Positions 8,843 through 19,137 are shown, counted from the stretch's first letter. The stretch: 64,000 nt of DNA from Nocardia cyriacigeorgica (GCF_010858045.1 NZ_JAAGVC010000005.1:203088-267087); one strand, 5' to 3'. Notes: generated from the sequence alone by a model not told the origin. Program-made: numbers and translations.

Positions 8843-10156
8843 GTGAACAAAACGGAGACGGCGACTGGGACCGGAGTCCGGCGCACGGTGCTGCCCGGCG
8901 GGCTGCGGGTGGTGACCGAGCATCTACCCGGGGTGCGTTCGGCCTCGATCGGCGTATGGGTGGGGGTCGGCTCGCGGGACGAGGGCCCGACCGTCGCCGG
9001 CGCCGCGCACTTCCTCGAGCACCTGCTGTTCAAGGCCACACCCACCCGCACCGCGCTCGATATCGCCGAGGCGATGGACGCGGTGGGCGGTGAGTTGAAC
9101 GCGTTCACCGCCAAGGAGCAGACCTGCTACTACGCCCATGTGCTGGACGAGGATCTGCCGCTGGCGGTGGAGTTGGTCTCCGATGTGGTGCTCAACGGGC
9201 TGTGCCGGTCCGAAGATGTGGACATCGAGCGGCAGGTGGTGCTCGAAGAGATCGCCATGCGCGATGACGACCCGGAAGATCTCGTCGGCGACGCGTTCCT
9301 GACAGCGCTGTTCGGTGATCATCCGATCGGGCGCCCGGTGATCGGCTCGGTGGAGTCGATCGAGGGTATGCGTGCCACTCAGCTGCGCTCGTTCCATCAG
9401 CGCCGCTACCGGCCGGACCGGATGGTGGTCGCGGTGGCAGGCAATGTGGAGCACGAGCACACTGTGGAGTTGGTGCATCGCGCCTTCGCCGACCGGCTCG
9501 ATCCCACCGCCGAGCCGATGCCGCGGCGTGAGGGCCGGTTCCGGATGCGGACGGCGCCGCAACTGCACTGGAGCCACCGCGACAGCGAACAGTCGCATCT
9601 GGTGTTCGGGGTGCGTGCCTTCGGCAGGCATGAAGGCGAACGCCGCTGGCCGCTGTCGGTGCTCAACACCGTGATCGGCGGCGGACTGAGTTCGCGGCTG
9701 TTCCAGCGTATCCGGGAAGAACGCGGCCTGGCGTATTCGGTGTATTCGAGCGTGGACACCTTCGCCGACACCGGCGCCTTCTCGGTGTACATCGGGTGTC
9801 AGCCGGAGAACCTGGCCGAGGTCGCGGCCCTGGCTCGTGGCGTGCTGGAAGAGGTCGCCGCGGACGGCATCACCGACGCCGAATGCGCCCGCGCCAAGGG
9901 GTCCCTGCGCGGTGGACTGGTGCTCGGGCTCGAGGATTCCTCGTCGCGGATGAACCGCATCGGCCGCAGCGAACTCAGCTACGGCAACCACCGCAGCGTC
10001 TCCGAGACACTGGCCCGCATCGACGCGGTCACCACCGAGGAGGTCAGTGATATCGCGCGCACCCTGCTGGCGCGGCCGTTCGGTGCGTCGGTGGCCGGGC
10101 CGTACCGGCGCACGCGCGACCTGCCTGCGGCGGTGCGGCGGCTCGTCGAGGGCTGA
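8843..10156 (+). CDS. M16 (pitrilysin-type) zinc metallopeptidase
   Basis: The 437-residue protein carries the inverted zinc motif HFLEH at residues 56-60, and the third ligand glutamate in VLEEIAMRDDDPED about 76 residues on. The second half has the substrate-pocket RIREERGLAYSVYSS typical of the inactive half-domain of single-chain M16B peptidases. The family includes mitochondrial processing peptidase-like enzymes; the mycobacterial orthologue next to gpsI is annotated PepR. I start at the GTG at 8843 because the in-frame GTG at 8774 would put the perfect hairpin of 8794-8825 inside the coding region. Natural substrates are unknown. Confidence 0.9.
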   Translation: MNKTETATGTGVRRTVLPGGLRVVTEHLPGVRSASIGVWVGVGSRDEGPTVAGAAHFLEHLLFKATPTRTALDIAEAMDAVGGELNAFTAKEQTCYYAHVLDEDLPLAVELVSDVVLNGLCRSEDVDIERQVVLEEIAMRDDDPEDLVGDAFLTALFGDHPIGRPVIGSVESIEGMRATQLRSFHQRRYRPDRMVVAVAGNVEHEHTVELVHRAFADRLDPTAEPMPRREGRFRMRTAPQLHWSHRDSEQSHLVFGVRAFGRHEGERRWPLSVLNTVIGGGLSSRLFQRIREERGLAYSVYSSVDTFADTGAFSVYIGCQPENLAEVAALARGVLEEVAADGITDAECARAKGSLRGGLVLGLEDSSSRMNRIGRSELSYGNHRSVSETLARIDAVTTEEVSDIARTLLARPFGASVAGPYRRTRDLPAAVRRLVEG

Positions 10157-10231
10157 TCGCGCGGGTGTCGGCCCCGCCGGGCGTCCGACGTCCGGAGGGC
10201 GTCGGTGCGGCCGGGTCCCGTGAGTGGATTC

Positions 10232-10564
10232 TCAGTCGCCCTGAGCCCGGTTGGCGGCCTCGACCACCGAGGCCAGCAACCCGGGCAGCGCCTCGTCGAG
10301 GGCGTCGGTGCGCAACCGCTGGCAGGTCTGGCCGTCGATCACCAGCCGTTCGATGACGCCCGCCTCGCGCAGGATCTTGAAATGGTGGGTGGCGGTGGAC
10401 TTGTTGATCACGTCGTAGAGCGCGCCGCAGCGCACCGCGGTGCCCGCATTGCTGAGCCGGCGCACCATCTCGAGGCGCACCGGATCCTGGAGCGCGCCGA
10501 GCACAACGGGAAGCGCGGCCACGGGGTGGACCTCGGTGCCGGTGACCGCTGTGGTGTCCGTCAT
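10232..10564 (-). CDS. ArsR-type winged-helix transcriptional regulator
   Basis: A 110-residue HTH protein. LQDPVRLEMVRRL opens the domain, and INKSTATHHFKILREAGVIE is the recognition helix plus start of the wing. No cysteine-rich metal site of the classical ArsR/CadC kind is visible, so a non-metal signal is likely. It is divergent from an MFS transporter gene with 93 bp between starts, and the gap carries an inverted repeat. The simple reading is that it represses itself and the transporter. Confidence 0.88.
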   Translation of the reverse strand: MTDTTAVTGTEVHPVAALPVVLGALQDPVRLEMVRRLSNAGTAVRCGALYDVINKSTATHHFKILREAGVIERLVIDGQTCQRLRTDALDEALPGLLASVVEAANRAQGD

Positions 10565-10582
10565 GATCTACCTCACTGGGGG

Positions 10583-10638
10583 GTTTGATGATCGTCATAC
10601 CGTGCGTTATCGTCGATTCGGTTCGATCATTATCAAAC
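10583..10638. promoter_or_regulatory. Imperfect inverted repeat between the ArsR-type gene and the MFS gene
   Basis: GTTTGATGATCG at 10583-10594 is mirrored by CGATCATTATCAAAC at 10624-10638; the right arm carries a 3-nt insertion. The arms flank the middle of the divergent promoter region, and the region is clearly more AT-rich than its surroundings. It is a candidate operator for the ArsR-type protein. Confidence 0.45.
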
Positions 10639-10657
10639 TTACCTGATCGGGGTTTCG

Positions 10658-11875
10658 ATGGCAGCGACAACGGCAGTGCCCGTCCAGGAGCGGGCCACGC
10701 AGTCGTGGGCATACGCTCTGGTGCTGGCCGCCAGTGGCGTCGCGCTCGGGGTCTCCGGGGTACCGGCCCCCCTGTACGGCATCTACGAGCGGGAATGGCA
10801 CCTGTCGCCGCTCACCACCACCATCGTGTTCGCCGTCTACGCGGTCGCGGCGCTCGGCGCGGTGCTGGTTTCCGGCCGGATCTCCGATGTGGTGGGGCGC
10901 AAACCCGTGCTGCTCGGTGCGTTCGCCACGATGATCGTCGGGCTGATCGTGTTCGTGCTGGCCGATACGGTGCCGATGCTGTTGCTGGCGCGGGCGCTGC
11001 ACGGTTTCGCCGTCGGTGCGACGGTGGTGGCGGGTGCGGCGGCGCTGCTGGATCTGCGTCCGCATCGCGGCGCGCGGTCGGGTCAGCTCACCGGCGTCGC
11101 CTTCAATGTCGGGATGGCGGTGGCGATCCTCGGTTCGGCGTTGCTCGCGCAGTACGCGCCGAATCCGCTGCGCACGCCGTATGTGGTGATCAGCGTGATC
11201 TGCTTGATCATCGGCGTCGGCGTGCTGGCATTGCGCGAACCGCATGTCGCGCGGGTCGCCGGCCGGATCCGGATCGCCAAGCCCGCCGTGCCACAGGAGA
11301 TTCGCGGTGATTTCTGGTTCTCCGCCATCGGGGTGATGGCGGCCTGGTCCGTGCTCGGTGTGCTGCTGTCGCTGTACCCGTCACTGGCCGCGGAGAAGAC
11401 CGGCATCCACAATCTCGTCTTCGGTGGGCTGGTCGTCGCCTCGACCGCACTGTCGGCGGCGCTGGCGCAGTTGTTCGCCACCGGCGTGCCCGCCCGGGCG
11501 GCGGCCATCATCGGCGATATCGGGATGGCGATCGCGCTGCTGCTGACCGTGCCCGCACTCGGCACCCACAACTGGGTGGCCGTGATCGGGATCGGGCTGG
11601 CGCTCGGCGCCACCTTCGGGCTCGGTTTCGGTGGCTCGCTGCGCCACCTGTCCAACGTCGTGCCGCAGCACAAGCGCGGCGAGACCATGTCGGCCTATTA
11701 CCTGCTGGCCTATTCGGCGATGGCATTGCCCACCGTCGTCGCCGGCTGGGCCGCGACGACCTGGGGTTTGAGCACGGTCTTCCCATGGTTCGTCGGTGCG
11801 GTGGCGCTGGCCTGCCTGATCGCGGCGGGTCTGGGGCTGCGCCGTGGGCGGGCCGAGGCGGAGGCCGCAGCCTGA
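10658..11875 (+). CDS. MFS transporter
   Basis: The 405-residue membrane protein has about 12 hydrophobic segments. Between segments 2 and 3 it carries SGRISDVVGRKPVLL, the loop motif (G-x-x-x-D-x-x-G-R-K) of major facilitator proteins, here in the drug/sugar-efflux style. The N-terminal part before the first helix is short. It faces an ArsR-type regulator, which suggests induced export of a toxic or signalling compound. The substrate cannot be read from the sequence. Confidence 0.88.
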   Translation: MAATTAVPVQERATQSWAYALVLAASGVALGVSGVPAPLYGIYEREWHLSPLTTTIVFAVYAVAALGAVLVSGRISDVVGRKPVLLGAFATMIVGLIVFVLADTVPMLLLARALHGFAVGATVVAGAAALLDLRPHRGARSGQLTGVAFNVGMAVAILGSALLAQYAPNPLRTPYVVISVICLIIGVGVLALREPHVARVAGRIRIAKPAVPQEIRGDFWFSAIGVMAAWSVLGVLLSLYPSLAAEKTGIHNLVFGGLVVASTALSAALAQLFATGVPARAAAIIGDIGMAIALLLTVPALGTHNWVAVIGIGLALGATFGLGFGGSLRHLSNVVPQHKRGETMSAYYLLAYSAMALPTVVAGWAATTWGLSTVFPWFVGAVALACLIAAGLGLRRGRAEAEAAA

Positions 11876-11899
11876 ATCGCGGGGCGCGCTCGCCGTCGA

Positions 11900-12295
11900 T
11901 CAGCGGGCGGCGAACGCGGTTTCGTGGACCGTCAGCCACTGCACGGCCGGCTCGGTGCCCGCTCGTGTCACCACCGCGGTCACTCGACGGCGCGAAATCG
12001 CTCCGGCATGGTGGTGTGATTCCAGGAATCGCACCACCACAATGTCGAATTCCTCGGCGAGCTCTTCGAATTCGCTGATATCGATACGTAGGCCCGGACT
12101 GGTATTGCGGGCGGCGCGAAGGCCGTTCAGGAGTTCGGTTCGCCGAAGGATATCGCCGGCCGTGGTCACCATCGAAAACGATTCGTGCTGTGCCGCGGCG
12201 AATCGATCGAATACCGAGTCGGGCGCTTCCGAACCCAGCCAGGCGGCGAGGTCGTCGTGTAGTTCTCGGACGGCGGCTTCGATATCGGTGCCCAT
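11900..12295 (-). CDS. Small NTF2/SnoaL-like (DUF4440-type) protein
   Basis: A 131-residue cytosolic protein with the cone-fold pattern: an N-terminal helix (AAVRELHDDLAAWLG), FAAAQHESFSMVTTAGDIL, then alternating strands to the end (AVQWLTVHETAFAAR). Related proteins are often accessory or enzyme-like and act on small molecules, but no catalytic residue can be assigned. It is convergent with the MFS gene and probably monocistronic. The fold call is moderate; no function is proposed. Confidence 0.65.
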   Translation of the reverse strand: MGTDIEAAVRELHDDLAAWLGSEAPDSVFDRFAAAQHESFSMVTTAGDILRRTELLNGLRAARNTSPGLRIDISEFEELAEEFDIVVVRFLESHHHAGAISRRRVTAVVTRAGTEPAVQWLTVHETAFAAR

Positions 12296-12409
12296 TCGGT
12301 ATCCATTTCTGCACAGGCGGCGGTGCTCGACGACGGGAGCCGCCGCCGCGAGTCGCTGCGCGGGTGAAAATGCGCAGAGGCCGGGTGTGGTGGCACCCGG
12401 CCCCGCTCG

Positions 12410-12805
12410 CTACTGCGGCCAGCCTCCGTACGGGACGGTGATCAGCTCCATGAAGTGCCCACTCGGGTCGAGGAAGTAGATGCCTCGGCCACCATCGTTG
12501 TGGTTGATCTCGCCCGGACGGCGCTGGTGCGGATCGGCCCAGTACTCCAGCCGGTAGCGCTGGATCTTGTCGTAGGCCGCGTCGAATTCGGCTTCCGACA
12601 CCAGGAACGCGTAATGCTGGGGCTGGATTTCGGTGATGTGCGGTGGGACATTCGCGAAATCGAAGGTGACGCCGTTACCGGTGGTGACCGGAATGAACGG
12701 GCCCCATTCGGTGCCGATGTCCACACCCAGAATGTCCGCCCAGAATTCGGCGGACACCCGATTGTCCTTACATCCGACAATGGTGTGATTGAACTGTACT
12801 GGCAG
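12410..12805 (-). CDS. VOC (glyoxalase/bleomycin-resistance) family protein, probable CTG start
   Basis: The protein shows the two beta-alpha-beta-beta-beta modules of vicinal-oxygen-chelate proteins: NHTIVGCKDNRVSAEFWADI at the N-terminus and GRGIYFLDPSGHFMELITVP at the C-terminus, with His and Glu as likely metal ligands. From the GTG at 12757 it would lose its first strand. Extending upstream in frame recovers PVQFNHTIVGCKDN, and the only start-like codon there is a CTG at 12805, placed 8 nt behind GAGGAG. I therefore propose a CTG start giving 131 residues. The substrate is unknown. Confidence 0.72.
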   Translation of the reverse strand: MPVQFNHTIVGCKDNRVSAEFWADILGVDIGTEWGPFIPVTTGNGVTFDFANVPPHITEIQPQHYAFLVSEAEFDAAYDKIQRYRLEYWADPHQRRPGEINHNDGGRGIYFLDPSGHFMELITVPYGGWPQ

Positions 12806-12900
12806 GGGAATTTCTCCTCGAGTAGTGACGGTCCCGACCCCGGGCTCGGTACAAGGCGGCCAACGGGAGCACCGTCACGAGAGAACACATTAACGTCTGA

Positions 12901-14300
<1,400 letters not shown>

Positions 14301-14322
14301 ACCCCGGGATACCCTCGTCGTC

Positions 14323-14775
14323 GTGGCGCGACTGTTGATCATCCATCACACCCCGTCGCCGTTCATGCAGGCGATGTTCGAGGCCGTGGTCTCCGGCGCG
14401 ACGGATCCGGAGATCGAAGGCGTGGAGGTGGTGCGCCGCGCAGCCCTCGCTGTCACACCGTCCGACGTGCTCGACGCCGACGGCTATCTGCTGGGCACGC
14501 CCGCCAACCTCGGGTACATGAGCGGCGCCCTCAAACACGCCTTCGATGTCATCTACTACCCGTGCCTCGATTCGACCCGCGGGCGGCCGTTCGGTGCGTA
14601 TTTCCATGGCAACGAGGGCACCGAGGGCGCGGAAAAGGGCGTCACCTCGATCACCACCGGGCTCGGGTGGGTGAAAGCCGCGGACTACCTGGTGGTCTCG
14701 GGCAAGCCGAGTAAGGAGAACCTGGAAGCCTGCTGGGAACTCGGCGCGACGGTCGCGGCGGGCCTGGCCCCCTGA
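14323..14775 (+). CDS. Flavodoxin-fold NAD(P)H-dependent oxidoreductase
   Basis: The 150-residue protein starts at GTG 14323 (VARLLIIHHTPSP), where HHTPSP forms the phosphate-binding loop of flavodoxin-like reductases. GTPANLGYMSGALKHAFD is the FMN isoalloxazine loop, and GNEGTEGAEKG the third FMN loop. Such WrbA-like proteins bind FMN and reduce quinones or similar acceptors. It lies 22 bp after the membrane protein and probably belongs to the dapB transcription unit. The reaction is inferred from the fold. Confidence 0.82.
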   Translation: MARLLIIHHTPSPFMQAMFEAVVSGATDPEIEGVEVVRRAALAVTPSDVLDADGYLLGTPANLGYMSGALKHAFDVIYYPCLDSTRGRPFGAYFHGNEGTEGAEKGVTSITTGLGWVKAADYLVVSGKPSKENLEACWELGATVAAGLAP

Positions 14776-14872
14776 CGCGCCCCCGAATATTGGTGGCTGA
14801 CCACGCACGGCTTCGGCGGGCATACTGCTGAAGAACCAATTGTGCGGTCCGCGGTGGACCGGGTTGCTCGGG

Positions 14873-15574
14873 ATGGGAGTTGTCGAGGTGACGTGGGCCG
14901 AAGGGGTCGAAAGCACTCCACGCCGGATAGGGCTGGTCGAAGACCATGAATCGGTCGCGATCGGCTTGGCGGCGATGCTCGCCCCGCATCCCGATCTCGA
15001 CCTGGTGGCGACGGCTGGGACCGTCGCGGAACTGCTCGCCGATCCTGCCGTAGCCGATCCGGTGGATCTGGTGGTGCTGGATCTGCGGCTGGCCGACGGG
15101 TCCACGCCCGAAGACAATGTGCGTGCGCTGCGTGAGCGCGGCATGGAGGTGCTGGTGTTCACCGGCGCCGACAACGCCTTCCTGGTGCGTTCTGCGGCGC
15201 GTGCGGGTGTGCTCGGCGTGGTGCGCAAATCCGAGGATGTGCCCACCGTCGTGGCCGCGGTGCGCCGGGCGGCCTCCGGCGAGCAGGTCGTCACCACCGA
15301 CTGGGCCGCCGCCATCGATGGTGATCCGCAGTTGTCGAGTGTCGGTTTGAGCCCGCGTCAGGAAGAGGTGCTCACCCTCTACGCGTCGGGGGAGAAGGCG
15401 TCGCGGGTGGCTCGGCTCACCGGCCTGTCGGAACAGACCGTCAACGACTATCTGGGCCGGATCCGGCAGAAGTACGCCGACGCGGGCCGGCCCGCGCCCA
15501 CCAAGACCGACCTGTACAAGCGCGCGGTGGAGGACGGATGGCTGCCGGTCCCCGAGCGGCATCCGCGCCCGTGA
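14873..15574 (+). CDS. LuxR/NarL-type two-component response regulator
   Basis: The receiver domain covers residues 15-130; acidic residues lie in LVEDHES and the phospho-acceptor Asp is in VVLDLRLADG (about residue 70 from the ATG at 14873). The C-terminal HTH reads LSPRQEEVLTLYASGEKASR and LSEQTVNDYLGRI. The start may instead be the GTG at 14888. The stop overlaps the next gene by 4 nt (GTGA), so regulator and kinase are translationally coupled. It should be phosphorylated by the kinase downstream and act on unknown promoters. Confidence 0.9.
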   Translation: MGVVEVTWAEGVESTPRRIGLVEDHESVAIGLAAMLAPHPDLDLVATAGTVAELLADPAVADPVDLVVLDLRLADGSTPEDNVRALRERGMEVLVFTGADNAFLVRSAARAGVLGVVRKSEDVPTVVAAVRRAASGEQVVTTDWAAAIDGDPQLSSVGLSPRQEEVLTLYASGEKASRVARLTGLSEQTVNDYLGRIRQKYADAGRPAPTKTDLYKRAVEDGWLPVPERHPRP

Positions 15575-16857
15575 CCGCGTCCAGCTTGCTGGACACCGCC
15601 CCGACCGCGCCCACCCCGCTCGACCGAGTTCGCGCGACCCGCTGGTGGCGCGGTCTGGCAGCGGTGTCGCGAGACCGAGCCGCCGACGGCGCCTCCGAAC
15701 GCATCCTGCGCCGGTTCGGTTTGGTCGTGGGGCTGGCCGGAGTGATCGCCGCCCTGGTCGAACTGCCCGAGATCGCCGACCAGAGCCGCGATATCGCCCC
15801 CGGCTGGACGATCACCGCGGTGCTGCTGGCCTTCGGCATGTTTCCGGTGCTCGCCTTCGTGTCCATCGGGGCGCCGCCGCGGACCATCCGGCTCGTCAGC
15901 GGTGCGGCGGCGGTCAGTTTCCTGGCCGCGATGGTGGTGATCATGCTCGCCTACTCCCAGCCCACCGAGGCCGTGGGCTCGGTGTGGGTGTATCGCGTGC
16001 TCGCGCTCGGCGTGCTCGCGGCGGCCCTGGCATGGCCCACCGGGCCCGCGATCGGTTACCTGTTCGTCGGTTCGGCGCTGTCGGCCGTGGTCAATCTGTT
16101 CGTGGTGCCCGATGTCTCGGCGTTGACCACGGCGGGCGATTTCGCGCGGGCGGCCGGATTGTGCGCGCTGTTCCTGTGGTGTGTGGTCTACGCCAGGGAG
16201 GCGGGCATCCGGGTCGACCGGGAATCGGAGGTGGCAGGCCGCCGGGCCGCCGCCGTCGCCGGCGCCGCCGCGCGCGACCGGGAACGTGCCCGGTTCGCCG
16301 CCCTCATCCACGACGCGGTGCTGTCCACCCTGCTGGACGCCTCCCGCGGCGGCACGGAATCGCCGGTGCTGCGTCGTCAGGCCGAGCGCACCCTGGAACA
16401 GCTCGACGAATCGCGCGCGGGCAGCACCGATCCGGACCATCTGGACGCGCAGTCGGCGATCGGTTTCCTGCGTTCGGCAGTGCACGAGGTGAATCCGGGC
16501 ATCGAATTCACCGCCCGCCGCACCGCCGGATTCGACGATCTACGCCTGCCGGTGACCGCGGCGAGCACGATCGCCGCCGCCCTGGCCGAGGCCGCGCGCA
16601 ACAGCCTGCGTCATGCCACGGTGCCGGGCCGCGAGGTGCGCCGCAGCGTCACCGTGACGGTCAGCGCCGGCGGTATCCGCACCGAAATGCGCGATGACGG
16701 CGCCGGATTCGATCAGAATGTGGTGCCGGTTGACCGGCTCGGCATCTCGGTGAGCATTCTCGGCCGGATGCGTCAGCTGGCCGGTGGCGCCGCGTTCGTG
16801 GAATCGCAGCCGGGCGAGGGGACGACGGTGACCTTGGTCTGGGGTGGCGATGGCTGA
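15571..16857 (+). CDS. NarL-partner sensor histidine kinase with a multi-helix membrane sensor
   Basis: The GTG at 15571 overlaps the regulator stop. About six hydrophobic helices occupy residues 50-210 with no large extracellular domain. The phospho-acceptor motif FAALIHDAVLSTLL gives the catalytic His at about residue 247. The HATPase domain has the N box ALAEAARNSLRHA and the G1 box DDGAGFD, then LGISVSILGRM and GEGTTVTLVW. All parts needed for autophosphorylation are present. It pairs with the LuxR-type regulator upstream and with a kinase-like protein downstream. The signal is probably sensed within the membrane. Confidence 0.9.
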   Translation: MTASSLLDTAPTAPTPLDRVRATRWWRGLAAVSRDRAADGASERILRRFGLVVGLAGVIAALVELPEIADQSRDIAPGWTITAVLLAFGMFPVLAFVSIGAPPRTIRLVSGAAAVSFLAAMVVIMLAYSQPTEAVGSVWVYRVLALGVLAAALAWPTGPAIGYLFVGSALSAVVNLFVVPDVSALTTAGDFARAAGLCALFLWCVVYAREAGIRVDRESEVAGRRAAAVAGAAARDRERARFAALIHDAVLSTLLDASRGGTESPVLRRQAERTLEQLDESRAGSTDPDHLDAQSAIGFLRSAVHEVNPGIEFTARRTAGFDDLRLPVTAASTIAAALAEAARNSLRHATVPGREVRRSVTVTVSAGGIRTEMRDDGAGFDQNVVPVDRLGISVSILGRMRQLAGGAAFVESQPGEGTTVTLVWGGDG

Positions 16858-17869
16858 GACGAGCGCGGATTTCGGACTGCGCGATCTGCTCGGCCTGCGC
16901 GGTGCCGCGGGCTGGCTGTTCCTTGCCATCCTGGAGCTGACCATCGTGCTGTACATGGTCCGCAACTTCAGCGAGGCCTCGCCCGTGCCCGCCACGGCAG
17001 CGTTGGTGTTGCTGGTGGTGGCGGGCGTCGTGGTGCTGATGGCGCCGCACGAGCCGCTGCCCTGGCCGGCGACCGCCTACATCGTGATCGCCGGACCGCT
17101 GGCCACCGCGTTGACCACCTTCGACGTGCAGGAGTACGCGTCGAGTCAGGTGTGGACGGCTTTCGCGTCGTCGTATGTGCTCGCCGTGCTGGTGCTGCGC
17201 GGGCGGATGGGCGTGGCCTGGCTCGGCGTCGCCGGAGTGGCCGTCGTGGTGGCGGTGGTGGGTGCGGTGGCAGGGCTCTCGGCCGGGGTGATCGTCGGCT
17301 CGATCGTGCCGGTCGCCACCGTAGCGGGCGTGTCGGTGTGTGCGTTGATCATGCGGCCCACCCAGCGGTCGCTGCGGCTGCTGCGCGAGGAGGCCACCAT
17401 GCGCGCGGCCGCCGAAGCCACGATGGCCGCCGAGAACGGTGAGCGCGATCGTCAGCTGGCCCGGCTGGACAAGGTGGCGCGCCCGATCCTGGAACGCATC
17501 GCCGACGGTGTCGAACTCACCCCGTACGAGCGCGAACAATGCCGGCTGCTGGAAGCCGAACTGCGCGACGGGCTGCGGGCGCCCCAGCTGGCCACCGACG
17601 AACTCAACAGCGCCGCCCGTGGTGCTCGCGCACGCGGAGTGGAGGTGGTGCTGCTCGATGACGGCGGATTCGACGGAGTGCCGCGCTCGGTGCGTCGTCG
17701 CGTGATCGAGGCGGCCATCCGTGAGCTGGACGCGGCCAACGCGGGCTCGGTGACCGTGCGAATCCTGCCGACCGGTCGCCGCATTCTGGCGACGGTGCTG
17801 GCGAACGCGCCCGAGCAGGACCGCCGCACCGAGATCGATCTGGCCGGGCAGGTCACGGTCACCACCTGA
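16850..17869 (+). CDS. Kinase-like membrane protein lacking histidine and ATP-binding motifs
   Basis: The ATG at 16850 overlaps the kinase stop by 8 nt. The 339-residue protein mirrors its neighbour: about six hydrophobic helices in residues 18-175, a helical linker (REEATMRAAAEATMAAENGERD), and a C-terminal domain. In that domain the helix ARLDKVARPILERIADGVEL sits where the phospho-acceptor helix should be but has no His, and neither an N box nor a DxGxG box is present. It looks like a degenerate histidine kinase that could form a heterodimer with the active kinase. A separate regulator-binding role is equally possible. Confidence 0.8.
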   Translation: MAETSADFGLRDLLGLRGAAGWLFLAILELTIVLYMVRNFSEASPVPATAALVLLVVAGVVVLMAPHEPLPWPATAYIVIAGPLATALTTFDVQEYASSQVWTAFASSYVLAVLVLRGRMGVAWLGVAGVAVVVAVVGAVAGLSAGVIVGSIVPVATVAGVSVCALIMRPTQRSLRLLREEATMRAAAEATMAAENGERDRQLARLDKVARPILERIADGVELTPYEREQCRLLEAELRDGLRAPQLATDELNSAARGARARGVEVVLLDDGGFDGVPRSVRRRVIEAAIRELDAANAGSVTVRILPTGRRILATVLANAPEQDRRTEIDLAGQVTVTT

Positions 17870-17915
17870 GCTGCCCCGGCAGGAATGTGTCGTACCCGCA
17901 TGGCAGGGTGCGGGT

Positions 17916-19127
17916 ATGCGGACGATGAGTGCGGCGGCGGCGCGGCGGACGGCGCTGGCGGCGCAGGGCTTCGGTAGACCAAGGCCGGCCAAGGCGACCC
18001 GACGCACCGTTTCCGGTGTGCTCGGCAGAACCCAACTGCTGCAAGTGGATTCGGTCTCGGCAGTGGTCCGGGCGCATTACGCACCGGTGTTCAGCCGAAT
18101 CGGCGTCTATGACCGCGGGCTGCTGGACGAGGCGGCCTGGCATACCGACACCCGCCGCCCACGCACGCTGGTCGAGTACTGGGCGCACGAGGCGGCGCTG
18201 ATCCCGGTCGAGGACTGGCCGCTGATGCGCTGGCGCATGCAGCGCTACCGACATGGACGCTGGGGCGGTGCGCGTGCCGTTCTCGAACGCAACCCCACGC
18301 TCGGCAAAGACATCCTCGACGTCATCGCCGAGGTCGGCGCCGCCAGTGCCGGCGAGGTGGAACGCCATCTGGAGCTGGACAAACCGCGCCCGCCGGGATC
18401 GTGGTGGAACCTCAGCGACACCAAGATGATCTGCGAGCAACTCTTCGCCGCCGGTGAGCTCTCGGTGGGCCGGCGGGTGGGCTTCACCCGCCACTACGAC
18501 CTCGCCGAGCGGGTGCTGCCCGCCGCGGTGTTCGAGCGAACGGTCGGCGAAGCGGAGGCCATCCGGGAACTGGTGCTGCGCGCGGCCACCGCACTCGGCG
18601 TCGCCACCGAGCCCGACCTGCGCGATTACTACCGGCTGGCCGGCGCCCAGACCAAACCGGCCATCGCTGACCTCGTGGACGCCGGCGAGCTGATCCCGAT
18701 CGAGATCGCCGACTGGGGCGCCCCTGCCTACCTGCGAGCCGGTGCCACCACGCCGCGCCGGATCAGCGGCGCCGCCCTCCTGTGCCCCTTCGATCCGCTC
18801 ATCTTCTTCCGGGCCCGCACCGAACGCGTCTTCGGCTTCCACTACCGGCTCGAGATATACACCCCGGAACCCAAACGGGTGCACGGGTATTACGTGTTCC
18901 CGTTCCTGCTGGACGGTGAGTTGGTCGGCCGCGTCGACCTGCGTGCCGAACGTGCTGCCGGGCGTCTGCTGGTGCCCGGCGCGTTCGCCGAACCCGGCCG
19001 GTGCGATGCGCACACGGCGCAGGCGCTGTCGGCGGCGCTGCGGGAGATGGCCGACTGGCTCGAGCTCGACGATGTCGTCATCGGCGAGCGCGGGGATCTG
19101 GCGCCGCTGCTACGCGCGGCGAGCTGA
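17916..19127 (+). CDS. YcaQ/AlkX-family winged-helix DNA glycosylase-like protein
   Basis: A 403-residue protein of the HTH_42 (YcaQ) family. Near residues 40-55 it has LLQVDSVSAVVRAHYAPVFS, containing the QxD catalytic motif of the YcaQ group. RTLVEYWAHEAALIP, LERNPTLGKDILDVIAE and the C-terminal CPFDPLIFFRARTERVFGF are conserved family blocks. Characterised members remove alkylated bases and unhook DNA interstrand crosslinks. It stands alone between the kinase cassette and a minus-strand gene. The family assignment is firm, the lesion specificity is not known. Confidence 0.88.
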   Translation: MRTMSAAAARRTALAAQGFGRPRPAKATRRTVSGVLGRTQLLQVDSVSAVVRAHYAPVFSRIGVYDRGLLDEAAWHTDTRRPRTLVEYWAHEAALIPVEDWPLMRWRMQRYRHGRWGGARAVLERNPTLGKDILDVIAEVGAASAGEVERHLELDKPRPPGSWWNLSDTKMICEQLFAAGELSVGRRVGFTRHYDLAERVLPAAVFERTVGEAEAIRELVLRAATALGVATEPDLRDYYRLAGAQTKPAIADLVDAGELIPIEIADWGAPAYLRAGATTPRRISGAALLCPFDPLIFFRARTERVFGFHYRLEIYTPEPKRVHGYYVFPFLLDGELVGRVDLRAERAAGRLLVPGAFAEPGRCDAHTAQALSAALREMADWLELDDVVIGERGDLAPLLRAAS

Positions 19128-19137
19128 ACCGAGGGCC

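Noticed and set aside
15538..15570. ATG 15538 as the start of the histidine kinase
   Set aside because: It would overlap the regulator by 37 bp; the GTG at 15571 gives the common 4-nt overlap and a normal N-terminus.
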